Positions 12,220 to 23,156 of a stretch of DNA of 64,000 nucleotides are shown here, one piece after another. Both the position numbers and the translations under genes were made by a program. The DNA lies in NCBI GenBank assembly GCA_001662425.1, contig BDDC01000056.1, positions 22,581-86,580 of the forward strand. The letters are read 5' to 3'. Below the pieces are notes generated by a model, which was not told the DNA's origin, did not search any database, and was given only the letters and a program-made list of their open reading frames with translations. The first letter of the stretch is position 1, and every line of letters begins with the position of its first letter. This stretch comes from Chlamydomonas sphaeroides. Lineage: Eukaryota > Chlorophyta > Chlorophyceae > Chlamydomonadales > Chlamydomonadaceae.

Positions 12220-13640
12220 CTAGTACATAGGGGCATCCATCGTGTTATGAATTTGCTTCGCGGCTGTGCTGCGGGCGCTGGCAAAATACGCGTCGGTCGC
12301 GAACTGTGAAGCCGGATCCAGGTAAATCCGAACTCCAAAAGCACTAACACACGGGGGGCCCCTTGCCTCCCCTGGTTCCGTGAGCAATGCCGCAAATTCC
12401 TTGAAGCCAGCCAAGCTATATCTGGGCACTCGCGCTACACCGCCACCGTCACACGACACCAGGGGAGGCACGACACCACCCAGCACCACCCACCAGGAGG
12501 ACACGTCCTGCCATCCACGCTGTAACGATATACCTTACAGGCATGCTCTAGCCCTATGGGCTTCACCGGGGATTCCCCCCTCGCTTGGCCAGGGTTAAGG
12601 ACCTGTGCGGCCCCGTGACGGTGCCGTACACGTGAGTCGCGCCTAAGGCTCGGCTCCTCCGATTGTATCGGTGTCTCTTGACTCGTACAAGTCGTGACTA
12701 GTATAATACACACGCCCTGTCCTCCCTCGCCTCCGCCTGCTCCTTCGCCATCGCCGTCGCCTCAACCGCCGCCTGGCAATAGAACTTGATATGCCTGGGT
12801 GAAATCATCTCCTGCATCATCAACATCTCGTTGACCCACCCACGCGCCCAGGTGCCCCTCGCCTTCGCCTCCTCCGGCTGTCCGGATTCTACGCACGCGG
12901 GGTGCGCCGCCGCGCTCTGGCAAAGCCACGGCGCTGGAGGTGGCGCATGGTTGTGCGCGAACGTCAGGCCCGCCGCCCCTCCGGTCATGCCGTGCTGCGG
13001 GCACGCTATGTCACGACACCCTCTCCCCCTCCTCCGCCTTCTCCTCCCTCTTCTCCTCCGCCCACTCCTTCGCCTTCTCCCTCGCCGCCTTCTCCTTTCG
13101 CTGCCTTTTCCTGCTCCTTCCTTCTCCCAACCTGCCGCTTCAACAGGGTTACCCCTCGCCCTCGGCACCTCAGACCCCCGCACCATGCCCTCACCGTACG
13201 CCAACCCGTACTGGATGCCTGGGCCGCGCTGTACCGCTTGCTCGGGCGGGCCGCCCTGGACTGCCGTGTACTGCTGCAGCTCTAACTGCACAGCAGCGCC
13301 GCCACCTTCCGTATTTGCATAGCCCCTGCACAGCCGCGGCCTTGATTGTGATGGGCTCCTGTTAACAACGACTTGCGCACAGCTGACAGCTAGACAAGCT
13401 GCCGCCCGTGACTGCGGAGGGCTACTTCGTGTGCTGCCCCCTCCCCCACGAGTGGCGGATGCCCAGGACAGGACTTGCTGAAGCTGCAACAGGAGGACGC
13501 TGTCATCGCTCCTCCTCCTTGACACACCAGCACACATCCACGCCGCATCTTCACCCCTCGACCACGCCGCCTGCCACCAGCTCCCCTTGCACAGCTAGCT
13601 ACCTGGCGCCTAAGCAGCCTACACAGACCTCCAACGGCCC
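12220..13640 (-). CDS. Doubtful gene with Lys/Glu-rich segment and unusual C-terminus
   Basis: Several minus-strand stretches look coding, but I could not splice them into one phase-consistent model. They are: 13330-13190 (QLELQQYTAVQGGPPEQAV), about 13130-13020 (a Lys/Glu-rich helix, AAREKAKEWAEEKREEKAEE), 12990-12710 (ARGWVNEMLMMQEMISPRHI) and a terminal exon 12510 or 12434 down to 12220 (VPRYSLAGFKEFAALLTEPG to a stop after TMDAPMY). The first three would need introns under 30 bases to join, which is not credible. Sequence error, a pseudogene or missed exons are possible. Composition of the last part is less GC-rich and protein-like. No family recognised. It could also be alternative 3' sequence of the kinase gene just upstream. 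Confidence 0.3.
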
Positions 13641-13666
13641 TCGCGGGCCTTCCAAAACAGCCTAGC

Positions 13667-16600
13667 CTAAGCTCTTCGAGCCACACAGCCGCTCATCATC
13701 CTGCCCACCCGCCAGCATGCCGCCGCGCAGCCCCCAAGCCGGTCGCCGCCCCCCCCCCGCTCAGTGCGGGCTAGCTGCCCCCCCGGCGCCAGTCCTGCGC
13801 GGCACCTTGCTCGGCCGGGGCGAGGCCGCAGGCGAAAGCCGCTCCCGCGCAGCACCTGCAGTCCAAGGGGACGCGGGGCGTCGGCAGCACCCAAAACACT
13901 GCGATCAGACCAGCCAAACGCTCGAAACCACCGGCCCCTCCCTCGGCACCTGCGCTTCCGCACCCTGGACCCGAGGCCCCGCCCCGCCTCCCTCCCCGGA
14001 CCCCAGCTCGCACCCTTGGCTGCGCCTGCGCCCGCGCCTCCTGGCGCCAGCGGCGCGTCCTCGCGCTTCATGGGCCTCGGCAGCATCGCGGGCGGCGTGG
14101 GCGGCGGGTTGTTTGCAAAGTAAGGGTGCGCCAGGGCCTCGGCGCTGGTGATGCGGCGGGCGGGGTCCAGGCACAGCATGCGGCCCAGCAGGTCCAGCGC
14201 GTCGCCCGAGGCCTGGGGGTGCGGGGTGAGGGGGAGGAGGGGAGACGGGGAAGACGGGGAGGGAGAGAGGCACGGGCGCAAGTGAGGTCTGAGGATCAGC
14301 GAAGGCGTGGGCGTGGGAATGCGGCGGGTGCCAGGGGTGGAGCGAGGTGAGGCGGTCGTGAGGGGGAGAGGCAAGGGGATGGAATGCGGGCGCGGACCCC
14401 TTGCCAGCAAGCCCAGCTCCAAGGCCAGGCACAATGACTCAGTCCGTCCGTCGCGGGTAGGAGTGCGGAGGACCGCGTGGCAGGGCGGCGGCCTAGCGGC
14501 GGGGCGCAGTGCGGCGCCTTGCTCACCGCGGGGAAGACCTGCCGCAGCGGCAGCGGCTTGGTCTCGGTGAACTGCGCGGCGGGGGGCGGGACAGGCGGGC
14601 GTATATCCCGTCTGCAGCTGCAGCCACCGCCGGCGTTGCCCTGCTACCCTCCCTCCCACAGAGTGCGCCCTCGCACCGATCCGTTGACCCCCCCACCCCC
14701 CGGGTGATCCCTGTCCCCATGAGGCGCCCTGCCTGCAGGAAGTACGGCAGCTGCCGCGCCGCTGGCCAGTTGGTGTCGGTGCCGGGCGTGCCGGTCACCG
14801 CAAACACCTTGGACAGCACGTCGATGTCGCACATGCCGTCAAACAGCGGCCTGTGCAGGAGGTGGGGGCCGATGAGAGGCCCATGAGAGGCAGGAGAGCA
14901 ACCACTGAGAAGCGGCCTGAGCCACATGCTGACTGGCCTTCCCTGCAACTGCACATTCGCACACAAGCCGCAGGCCAGGCACAGCACACATCCGGTAGCC
15001 GGCAGCGCAGCCAGGTTCGTGTGCGGGGCCGGTCCGTCGCCGTCCAGCTGCCGGGTCCACGGCCGCCGCCCGCAGTTCCCACGACTGCGGCCCCACCTCC
15101 GCAGCAGCAGCTCGCCCATGATGCAGCCCGCGGCCCACACGTCCACGCCCGCCGTGTACTGCCGTGCGCCGAAGAACAGCTCGGGGGCGCGGTACCACGG
15201 CGCAAACACCTGCGCGGTGGGGGGGAAGGCAGGCGAGGCACGGCCGGGAGGATGGAGGCGTGTGCTGCGGTGCCTCTGGCCCCCAGGGTGACCCGCTCTG
15301 CCAGTTCAGCCCACCGCAGACCACCAAGCCTGCGCCCCAAAGGATGTTAGCACAGCCCACCGCCCCAGGGCCGCACGCTGCCCGCTGCCCCGGCCTGCCT
15401 TGTTGGTGAGGCGGCCATCGGGGCTGCCGTAGATGCGGCTCAGCCCGAAGTCCGCCAGCTTGAGGGAGCCGTCGGGCGCTATGAGGCAGTTGTTGGGCTT
15501 GATGTCGCGGTGCAGCACCCACCTGCGGCCCGGGAAGGAGGGGGCCCAGGAGTGAGGGGGGGAGGGAGGGGGCACGGCACGGGGCAGCGCGTGGGCAGGC
15601 GGCGGGGCGGTGGCCGAGGCCTGGGCAGGTGGGGACTGCACGCGCTGTGCGCGCCGCAAACCTGCCCCGTCTCGACCGACCAGTCCCGCTGTCGGGCGCC
15701 AGGCAGGCACCCGCTCGCATCGCTGCACCAACCCAGGCCTGCCCTAGAACCTGGCGCCCAGCCGTGCCGCCGCCGCCTCCGCCGCCCCGAGCGCCGCCCC
15801 GAGCCCCTGGCCTACTGGCTGCAGCAGGCCGCCAGCCCCTGGTTCCCCGGCCCCCGCAACAGCGGCAACCCCGTGACCGCCGCACGCACAAGCACCTGCT
15901 GTGGCAGGCCGCCAGCGCCGCCAGCAGCTGCCTCATGTAGCTCTTGATGTCGGCGGCGCTGAGCACCAGGTTGCCGTCGCGGATGACCGCCTCCAGGTCG
16001 CTGTGCATGAACTCCAGCACCTGGTGGGGGCCGGGCAGGGCAGGGGGCTGAGGGGCCAGGGGGCCAGGGGGCTAGGGGCCAGACACCGGCTGGATGCCTT
16101 CGCGACGCGCCGTGCCAGGGTGCGGGCCCAAGCGGCTGCGCCGCGCCCGGAGCCTCGTAGTCCCAAGCTCCGCGCGCTTCGCCCGTGCCGGCGCCCTTTC
16201 CCCTGGCCTCCCCCCCAGCGGCCCCACCAGCACCACGGACTTCTTCTTGGGGTACGCGTCCACCAGGGTGATGATGTGCTCGTGACGCAGCTCCCGCAGC
16301 AGCTTGATCTCGCGCAGGGCGGTGGGGTCCAGGCCCTGGCAGCCAGGACCGGGCGGCAGGCGTACAGGCAGCACGCTCCGCAGAAGAAGAACCAGAAGCG
16401 CCTTGGCTTGCGCCTGCATGGCCCCTTGCGCCTGCATGGCCCCTGCATGGCCCCTGCATGGCCCCTGCGCCCGCAGTTGCGGCTCCCGCGGGGCTCCCGC
16501 GCAGGGCCGGGCGGTCGGCTCCAGCGCCACGTCGTCCGCAGCTTCGGGGCTGGGCGCGATCAGCCCCGAGCCCTTTAACCGCTCAGCGAACACAGCTCAC

Positions 16601-17165
16601 CTTCTTTCCCTCGGCGCCTCCCTTGTCATCGGGGAAGATCTCCTTCAGGGCCACCTCCTTGCCCGTCTGCGGGGCGCGGGGCGCCGTGGCGGCGCGCCGT
16701 GGTGAGGTGGCGGCGCGGGGCAGCTTGGCAGCGAGGGCCGTGTGGGAGCAGGCAGCCGGCCCAGGGCAGCGGAAGTGTCTGGCAGCGTGCCGGACTTTAT
16801 AGGCATGATATAAAGAACACGGCAGAGCGGAGGCGATGCTGGAAAGAAAGCGGCACGGCTGCAGGGCGGGGTGCGGTGCGGCGCCAGCTTGGCACAGCGC
16901 TGGGGCTTGAGGGCCGACGGCACGGGGCGGGTCACAACGGCGAGCTCGTCGTGGTCCGAGGGCCAGGGCAAGTCTTACGCCACGTGGGAGACAGGGAGCG
17001 CTTGTGGCCGTGGGTGTGAGACGGCGCGGTGCCAGCGGTGGCCCAGAGGACCGGCACGACGCTCGCTCGCGGCATTAAGCAGCTCACCCGCTTGTCAGAG
17101 CCCTTGTAGACGGCAGCGAAGGTACCCTGGCCGAGCAGCGCACCGCGCGCGTAGTTCTCAGCCAT
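13667..17165 (-). CDS. CDKD1: Cyclin-dependent kinase 7 / CDKD (CDK-activating kinase)
   Basis: Nine exons: 17165-17088, 16666-16601, 16335-16228, 16020-15896, 15522-15399, 15209-15097, 14850-14733, 14571-14527 and 14212 to about 13667. Kinase features are complete: LLGQGTFAAVYKG, VALK (Lys34), the CDK7-type TALREIK helix (about 53-59), HRDIKPNN (130-137), DFG (150-152), Thr165 in the T-loop, FAPWYRAPEL and LDLLGRMLCLDPARRITSAE. It ends its core with PYFANNPPPTPPAMLPRP, as CDKD/CDK7 do. In the family it phosphorylates other CDKs and the RNA polymerase II tail as part of TFIIH with cyclin H. The introns after exons 5 and 7 use GC donors. The last exon read straight through adds an unusual Arg-rich tail of over 130 residues, so a further intron after about 14030 (AAKG, GTGCGA donor) is likely and the exact end is uncertain. 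Confidence 0.9.
14731..14732 (-). other. GC splice donor of CDKD intron 7
   Basis: Exon 7 ends in CTGCAG and the intron begins GCAGGG. Joining to the exon at 14571 gives PYFLQFTETKPLPLRQVF, which has the family spacing between the PDY-like and FP motifs. Confidence 0.7.
15397..15398 (-). other. GC splice donor of CDKD intron 5
   Basis: On the coding strand exon 5 ends CCAACAAG and the intron begins GCAGGC, with a normal CAG acceptor before 15209. Joining at this point restores TNKVFAPWYRAPEL, the conserved activation segment. No GT donor nearby gives the same join. Confidence 0.75.
16427..16475. repeat. Short tandem repeat in CDKD intron 2
   Basis: About four imperfect copies of an 11-base unit, GCATGGCCCCT, partly interrupted by TGCGCCT. 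It is intronic and does not affect the reading frame. Confidence 0.7.
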
Positions 17166-17615
17166 GCCTGCCGCGACTATCCAAGCGTGCAAGCGAGCTC
17201 GGTTCTATGCATGCCTATCGCGTGAGTATTGTATCAGCATGCCGTCACATCAAATGCCGTTTCCTTAGCTGGCAGGAAGCGCAGAATCACAATTGTAAAA
17301 CGGCGTTCGGACTAGTGCAGCGCTCGCAAAGCGTAAGTATGCAACGGCAGGCAAGTTCAGGTGCCGATGTCGTGCCTAGGCATGGAGTAGAGTGGAAAGC
17401 GCGCAATGCACAAAGCCCTGCTGCATCAGCAAGACGCACCGGGCTGCCATCTATTCAACGTATCTATCACAGCTGTGACTTTACAACCTGCCGATATATT
17501 TATTTTCTGACTGCACGCTGCTGGCCGCTGTGTTCGCACACCATCCCAACCAGAACCCTCGCCGCAGCACTCCAGCTCTTCCAGCCTTCTAACGCTCTAT
17601 CACCGTCAGCACACG
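17166..17615. promoter_or_regulatory. Bidirectional promoter region between CDKD and an unknown gene
   Basis: Two genes start outward from this 450-base interval, which is less GC-rich than its surroundings. It contains an AT-rich patch near 17490-17510 (CCGATATATTTATTTTC) that could serve as core promoter for the plus-strand gene. No coding potential seen. Confidence 0.45.
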
Positions 17616-20600
17616 ATGGCGTGGAGTTCAGGCACAGGGCGTGCGCCGGTGAGGAGGGCCCGGACGGTGTTATCTAGAAGGCGTGTGGTCAGGAGCCCAA
17701 CCCCGGCCACCCCCTACCCGCCCCACCACCCCTCACCGCCCTTCCCCAACACCTTCCACCCGCCACCTCCCACAGGCCAGCATCAGGCCCCTTGCTGCCG
17801 CTACAAGCCGCAGCAGCCCGGCCGCGCCGTGCGCCCGGCTCCCCCATCGCCTCCCGCACCTCGCCGCCCACGGCGCAGCGCCAGCTTCCAGCGCCCCCGC
17901 CGCTTTGCCGGGCGCCGCCGCCTGCTCCACCAGCTGTCCATCCTCCAACCCTTCCTCAACACCCTACATCCCCACGCTCAGCGCCTGGCGCCTCATCAGC
18001 CACCGCCGCCGCTGTGCCAGCCCAATCGCCGCCGCCGGCTCCGCCGCTGCCTCCAGCTCGCCGCCGCCGCCCACCGTGGAGGAGCCCAGCACGGCACTGC
18101 TGATTGCCTGGTTTGCCGCCAGCAACCGCTCGCTGTTCGCGGCGCAGTGCCTGGTGGAGGTGCTGGTGGCGCTGTACCGGGAGGGGCGCAGCTTTGAGGA
18201 GCTGCAGGTGCGGTGGTGCGGCGGTGGGCCGCGGCTGGGGCGTGGTTGGGGCGTGGTTGGGGCGGCACGGGTTGCGTGGGGAGCGCGCCCACACAAGCCG
18301 AGTGGATGAGAGCCTAGCAGGTTGCTCCACCTGCGCCAGGCGCTGGTGCTGCGTGTTGCGGCTTGTGGGGTCGCGGCGTGTGTGTGTCGCTGGCATCGGC
18401 ACGGGGCAGGGTGGACGGAGCGGTGCTGCTCCTCCTCCTCGCCCCACTCCACACGGTGCGGCGGCATCGCACCCAGCGACCGCCCTCCCGCCCGCCTGCC
18501 GCCTGCCGCCTGCCGCCTGCCGCCGCAGCTGTCGCTCAAGATGGCCTCACAGGCTGCCCGCCGCGTGCGCTCGCGCGGCTCGGGCGGCAGCGGCGAGGAG
18601 CGCGACAGCGAGAGCGGCGAGGAGCTGGTGCTGCCGCCGCTGCTGCAGGGCCAGGTGTGGCCGAGTGCGGCGGGTGGGGAGGGTGCGGCCTGCCCTGGGT
18701 GGGGCCGAGGCGCACAGACCAGGCAAGCAGGCAAGCAGGCAGCAGGACAGGCAGGCAGGCTGGCAGGCCGCCCATCTCCCGCCGAACGCCGGCCTCTACT
18801 GCGCTCGTCGCTTGCCTGCCTACACGGATCGTGTAGGGGTTGCCAGACCCTCCCTCCCACCGCCGGCCATTCCCCGCTGCCGTCCGCCCTCCCCCCTCCC
18901 TGCCTGCCCCCGCCCCCCAGGACGAGGACGTGCTGGTGTCGTGGTTGGCCCTGGTGTTCCTCACCCTGGAGGAGCTGGGCGTGCCGCGCGACCGGGACGC
19001 CCTCTCGAGCACCACCGCCAGCGCGCCAGCAGCGGGCCTGACCGGCTTCGGCTCGGGCGCGGTGCCTGCGGGGTCGCCGGCGGCCGCTGCCGCCGGGCCG
19101 TCGGGTTCCGGATCGCCCGGACCTGCCTCTGGATCTGGATCCGGCGGCAGCGCCTACCTGCGCGGCATGCTGGGCTACGTACGGCAGACGCTGGGCATGT
19201 ATGACGAGGGGCAGAACCTGGCGGCGGTGGCGGGGCTGCAAGGGCTCGTGCAACAGGTGGGCCGGCGGCGGCTGGGGGACTGGGGGGCTACGTGCGCGCG
19301 TGTGTGTGGCTCAGGCGCTGGGGCCCAGGCAGACGCTGGCAGTGGACCGCGCCGCATCATTATTGCCCGCACAGTGGCTGCCAGCATCATGCGCCATGAC
19401 TTGAACCCACACTAAACGCGTGGCGAACCCGCGGCTTGGCCTGGCCCTCCCCTTTCCCCCCCAGTCCACCAACGCCGCGACGTCGCCCTTCCTGCTGCTG
19501 ATGCAAACCTACACCCGCCTCGTGCTGCTCACGGTCGAGGTGGCGGCGGCGCAGCGCCTGCCCACCAACCGCCCCCTGCGCGAGCCCTGCGGCGCGCTGG
19601 GCCCGCGCCCCACCGGCTACGCGGCCGCCTTCTCCTCTGCCTGCAACGCCGACGACCTGGATCTGGATCTTGACCGTCGCGGCGCCGCCGGGTCCGCTGG
19701 ATCCGGTTCCTCTGGGCCTCCTGGCGAGCTGTGCCCTCCCCGCGGCCTGGCTGTGCGGCTGCTGCTGTCGTTCATGGGCGCGGTGCTGGGCAGCGTGTGG
19801 AGCCAGGGCAAGTTCGTGGAGGCGGTGCGGGTGGCGTACGACCAGGTGCGTGGGCTCCGTTTGGGGTTTGGGGGCTGTTGCGGGAGGAGGAGGGGAGTTT
19901 GGGGGGAGGGAAAGGGACACGAGGCGGTTGGTGGTGGCAGGGGGGAAGGAGGCACGAGGTGGTGGGAGGGGCAAGGGGCGCAGTGCGCCCAGGTGCGGTG
20001 AGGGTGGGGCTTGCTTGCTGCGTGGGGTTTGGGGTGGGAAGGGCGGGGAGGGCGGGCGGGGAGGAGGAGGCAGGGACGTGGGAGGGGCGTGAAGGGGCGC
20101 AGGAAGAGGGGGGAGAGCAGGGACTGGGAGAGGGAACTGGGGGAGGCAGGAGGCAACGGCTGCTGCGGCGGGGCCTTGAGGCCGCTGCTGCCCACTCCGC
20201 CGCGCCACCTCACTGCGCCAGCTCACCCCGCGGAACTCACCTCCTGATGCCCGTCCCCCACCCTCCCCGCCCTCCTGGTCCCCCGGCGCAGGGCATCGCC
20301 GCCGACGAGCTGTTCGCCCAACTGGAGGAGGCCGAGTTCGCGCAGAGCGGCGGGCTGCTGCCAGTCGCCGCGCCGCGGCCGCCCGACGACCCGCCGCTCG
20401 CGCCCGCCTCCACCTCCTCGGACGGCCCCGACTCCTCGGCCTCGCCGGACGCCAGCGCCTCCGCCTCCTCGGACGCGCCGCCCGCTCCTCCCCCCGCGGC
20501 GGCCTTCATCACCAAGGTACCAGCATCCCGGGGCCCCGACCCTTGCGCTGGAAAGGCAGAGCCGTGCAGCTCCATCCGCTCTCGCCCGCTCCCCTCCCCT

Positions 20601-21838
20601 CGCCTCGCCTCCCCTGCTCCCCTTCCCTGCCCTGCCCCGTTGCCCTTCCCCTGGCCCCACCTCCCCACCTCCCCACCTCACCTCACCTCACCTCACCTCC
20701 CCCCATTCCCCTCACCCCACCACCACCAGGCGCTGCTGTCGTCCTGGATCAGCCTGGCCTACATGGCGCTGGCGCAGATGGGCGTGCCCTACCCCGCGGC
20801 CGGCGAGAAGCTGGGCTGGGCGTGGGCGGGGTGAGCGTGGGCCGGGTCAGGGCAGCAGGCCGGGCGGGGTGCGGTCGGCAGGCGGCGGCAGGGGTGGCGG
20901 CAGCAGAGGCCGTGGGCTGGGATCCTGGGGAGCGCGCGCCGCGCCCCTCTGGGGCCGTCCGGGGCGAGGGGCGACAAGTGCCGCCCACATGTGCCCTGGC
21001 CGCCGTGGGCTGCAGCTCGGCTGCGACTCGCCTGCTTGGCGGCGGTGCGGCACTGGCACGTCAACGGGCGTCCTGACGTGGCCCACGTCGCCCTTCCCCC
21101 CGCCACCCCGACACCCCACCACCCCGCCGCAGCTTTGGCGATGCGGTGGAGGCGAGCGGCATGAACGACTTTGTGGCCAACGTGCTCAGGCAGATGGCGG
21201 GCGCCGACCCGCGCGCGCCGCCGCCGCCGCCGCCGGTGGAGGCGGACCCCGCGCTGTCGCCGTCGGCGGAGGCCGCGGCGTCAGAGGCGGGCGCGGAGGC
21301 GGGGCCCGGCCCAGCGGCTGGGGCCGGTGCCGGTGTGGGGCGGCGGCTGCGGTCTGCGGACGTGCCGCTGGTGCGGGTGGAGGACGACAGCCTGTCGGCC
21401 TCGTCCACCGCCTTCCGCGTGCTCAGCCAGCAGGTGGGGGCCTGGGGTTTGTGTGTGTACAAATAAGTAACGTGAAGTAAGCACGACCCGTACGTGTATG
21501 TGTGGGGGGCCGCGGGGCGTATGGTAAGGGTGGGCAGCGGAGCGGGGCGGAGGAGGGGTCGCAGGGTGGCTGGTCTCGTGGCTGCGCAGCCAGCAGCCAG
21601 CAGCCAGCAGCCAGCAGCCAGCAGCCAGCAGCCAGCAGCCAGCAGCAGCGCAGCAGAGTGGTGGCTGAGGCCCCGGGGTAGCTCCACGAGGAGGCAGAGA
21701 GGCCGCGCAGCAGGGAATGCGGCTGCGCCGAGGCCCGCAGCGCACGACCTCGTGTGTCCCTGCCCTGCCCCCGCCGCCACCCAGGTGGCTCTGGTGCAGG
21801 CGATGGCTCGCTCCGTGCTGCTTGAGGCCCGCGGCTGA
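17616..21838 (+). CDS. Unknown protein, probably plastid-targeted
   Basis: Nine exons with fully consistent phases: 17616-17648, 17776-18207, 18529-18654, 18921-19256, 19465-19845, 20292-20516, 20730-20830, 21133-21433 and 21785-21838, giving 662 residues. The first 90 or so residues are rich in Ser, Ala, Pro and Arg with few acids, as in algal transit peptides. Ordered helical blocks follow: ALLIAWFAASNRSLFAAQCL (about 110-130), DVLVSWLALVFLTLEELG (200-217), FLLLMQTYTRLVLLTVEVAA (316-335), LAVRLLLSFMGAVLGSVWSQ (405-424), WISLAYMALAQMGVPYPAAG and FGDAVEASGMNDFVANVL. Gly/Ser/Asp/Pro linkers separate them. The hydrophobic blocks look more like buried helices than membrane spans. I do not recognise the family. 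The plan (helical repeats plus linkers, plastid-like leader) recalls conserved plastid proteins of unknown function. Confidence 0.8.
20671..20701. repeat. CCTCA microsatellite in an intron
   Basis: Several CCTCA and near-CCTCA units in intron 6 of the unknown gene, within a pyrimidine-rich tract leading to the exon at 20730. Confidence 0.6.
21587..21648. repeat. Seven-base tandem repeat in an intron
   Basis: About eight copies of CAGCCAG in register, inside the last intron of the unknown gene. It reads open in all frames, which creates spurious long frames on both strands. Confidence 0.85.
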
Positions 21839-23156
21839 GGCCCGCGGCCGCCAGCTGGCCCGGTGCCCGGACCGGTCCGATCCGGCTGCAGCTGCGGGTG
21901 GCGCCACCCGGACGTGGCGCGGCGTGGCGTCGCGGTCGCAACACGCGCGGCCAAGCAGCGGGTGCAGCGGCTGTGGAGTAGGGCGGCGAGGGCCGAGCAG
22001 CGCTGCGCGAGGGCGGGGGCGGCTGTGGAGGGCCCAAGCTGCTGACGGGTGGGCGGGCGGGTGTCCAAACACAACCAGAGGGCGGGTGGGGTTACACGGC
22101 AGCAGCCGGGTGCCGTTTTGCGGCGCCACCGAGCAGAGCGACACGTGTAGGGCTCGTTTCGTTTTTGCTTGTGGTGGCCTCCTCTGGCCTCATGTACATG
22201 TGTGTTTTGAGTTGACGACCGCAACGCCACGCCGCGCCACGCATGCAACCGCAGCGCAACCCGGAGCGCAACTGCATCCGCATGAGCCTGACAAGCGCCC
22301 ATCAGCGGCCGCAGCCACCCAACTTCAGCTATGTACCACTGCCCCTACCGGGCCTAGCCGTCTCCGCATCGCTCCAAAACTGGCGCCGCAGCAGCGCCTA
22401 CCTGCCCCCGGATACCTTCCACCGTGTCCGACCCACAAACGCGCCATCCGCTCCGGGGCACGGCGCCCCTAGGGCATGTCGGGCCGTCCGCTTGATCTGT
22501 GCAAAGCACGCGGATGAAGGTTTGTCGGGCGAGCGCCCACACACACACACACTCACGGGTCCGTGCCGCCCTATGCAACAAGTCATAACCCAGGCCGCAG
22601 CGCTGTCGCAGCGCGGGCCGCACACAGTTCTCAATGCGCAGACGCGGATGCGCAGCCTGCCATGCAGATGAGCCGGATCAGCTAGCGCAGGGCGCCTCAC
22701 GGCTGCCTCGGCGCCATGTTTCATAACATCATAAGCTGGCCCACACGGGCAAATAAGCTTGGGAGCCGCGCCCAGGCGGGGGCCGCTATGTCACTCGGGA
22801 CGCCGCCTGGCAGCTATCGCACGGCAAACGAAGCAATGCCGCGTCAGCGCCGTGCGGGCGCGAGGGCACGAGCCCCAGCGCTGCGCCTCCCGCCCACACT
22901 GGCTGACGCGTGAGAAGCGGCATGGCCGCCGCCGCCGCTGCCGCCGCGAGACGTCGTGAGTGCGCTACGGCGCGTGGCAGCGCCAAAAGAACATGGACAC
23001 GTATGTGCGTGGCTTGGCCGCCACTACCAAGACCGATGAATCCCATCAGCATAAGCAGCCCACAAGGCTCGAACCCTGTACACATCCACCTGCCGGACGG
23101 CGGCGCGCCAGTGAGCGGCCCCACGCGGCCGCCACCAAACCACCACACCACCACGC
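21839..23156. other. Intergenic region between convergent genes
   Basis: It holds the 3' flanks of the unknown gene and of the metalloprotease gene. A minus-strand TGTAA (TTACA at 22092) is over 1 kb from the protease stop, so its use is doubtful. No coding exon, RNA gene or repeat of note was seen. Confidence 0.4.

Noticed and set aside
13010..13040. 28-base intron joining the Lys/Glu helix to the next frame
   Set aside because: Starts GTGTCG and ends CCCGCAG, but it is shorter than any functional spliceosomal intron expected in a green alga.
23040..23100. Possible tRNA T-loop (GGGTTCGAGCC on the minus strand)
   Set aside because: The flanking bases do not form a T-stem with correct spacing, and no anticodon or acceptor stem is present.
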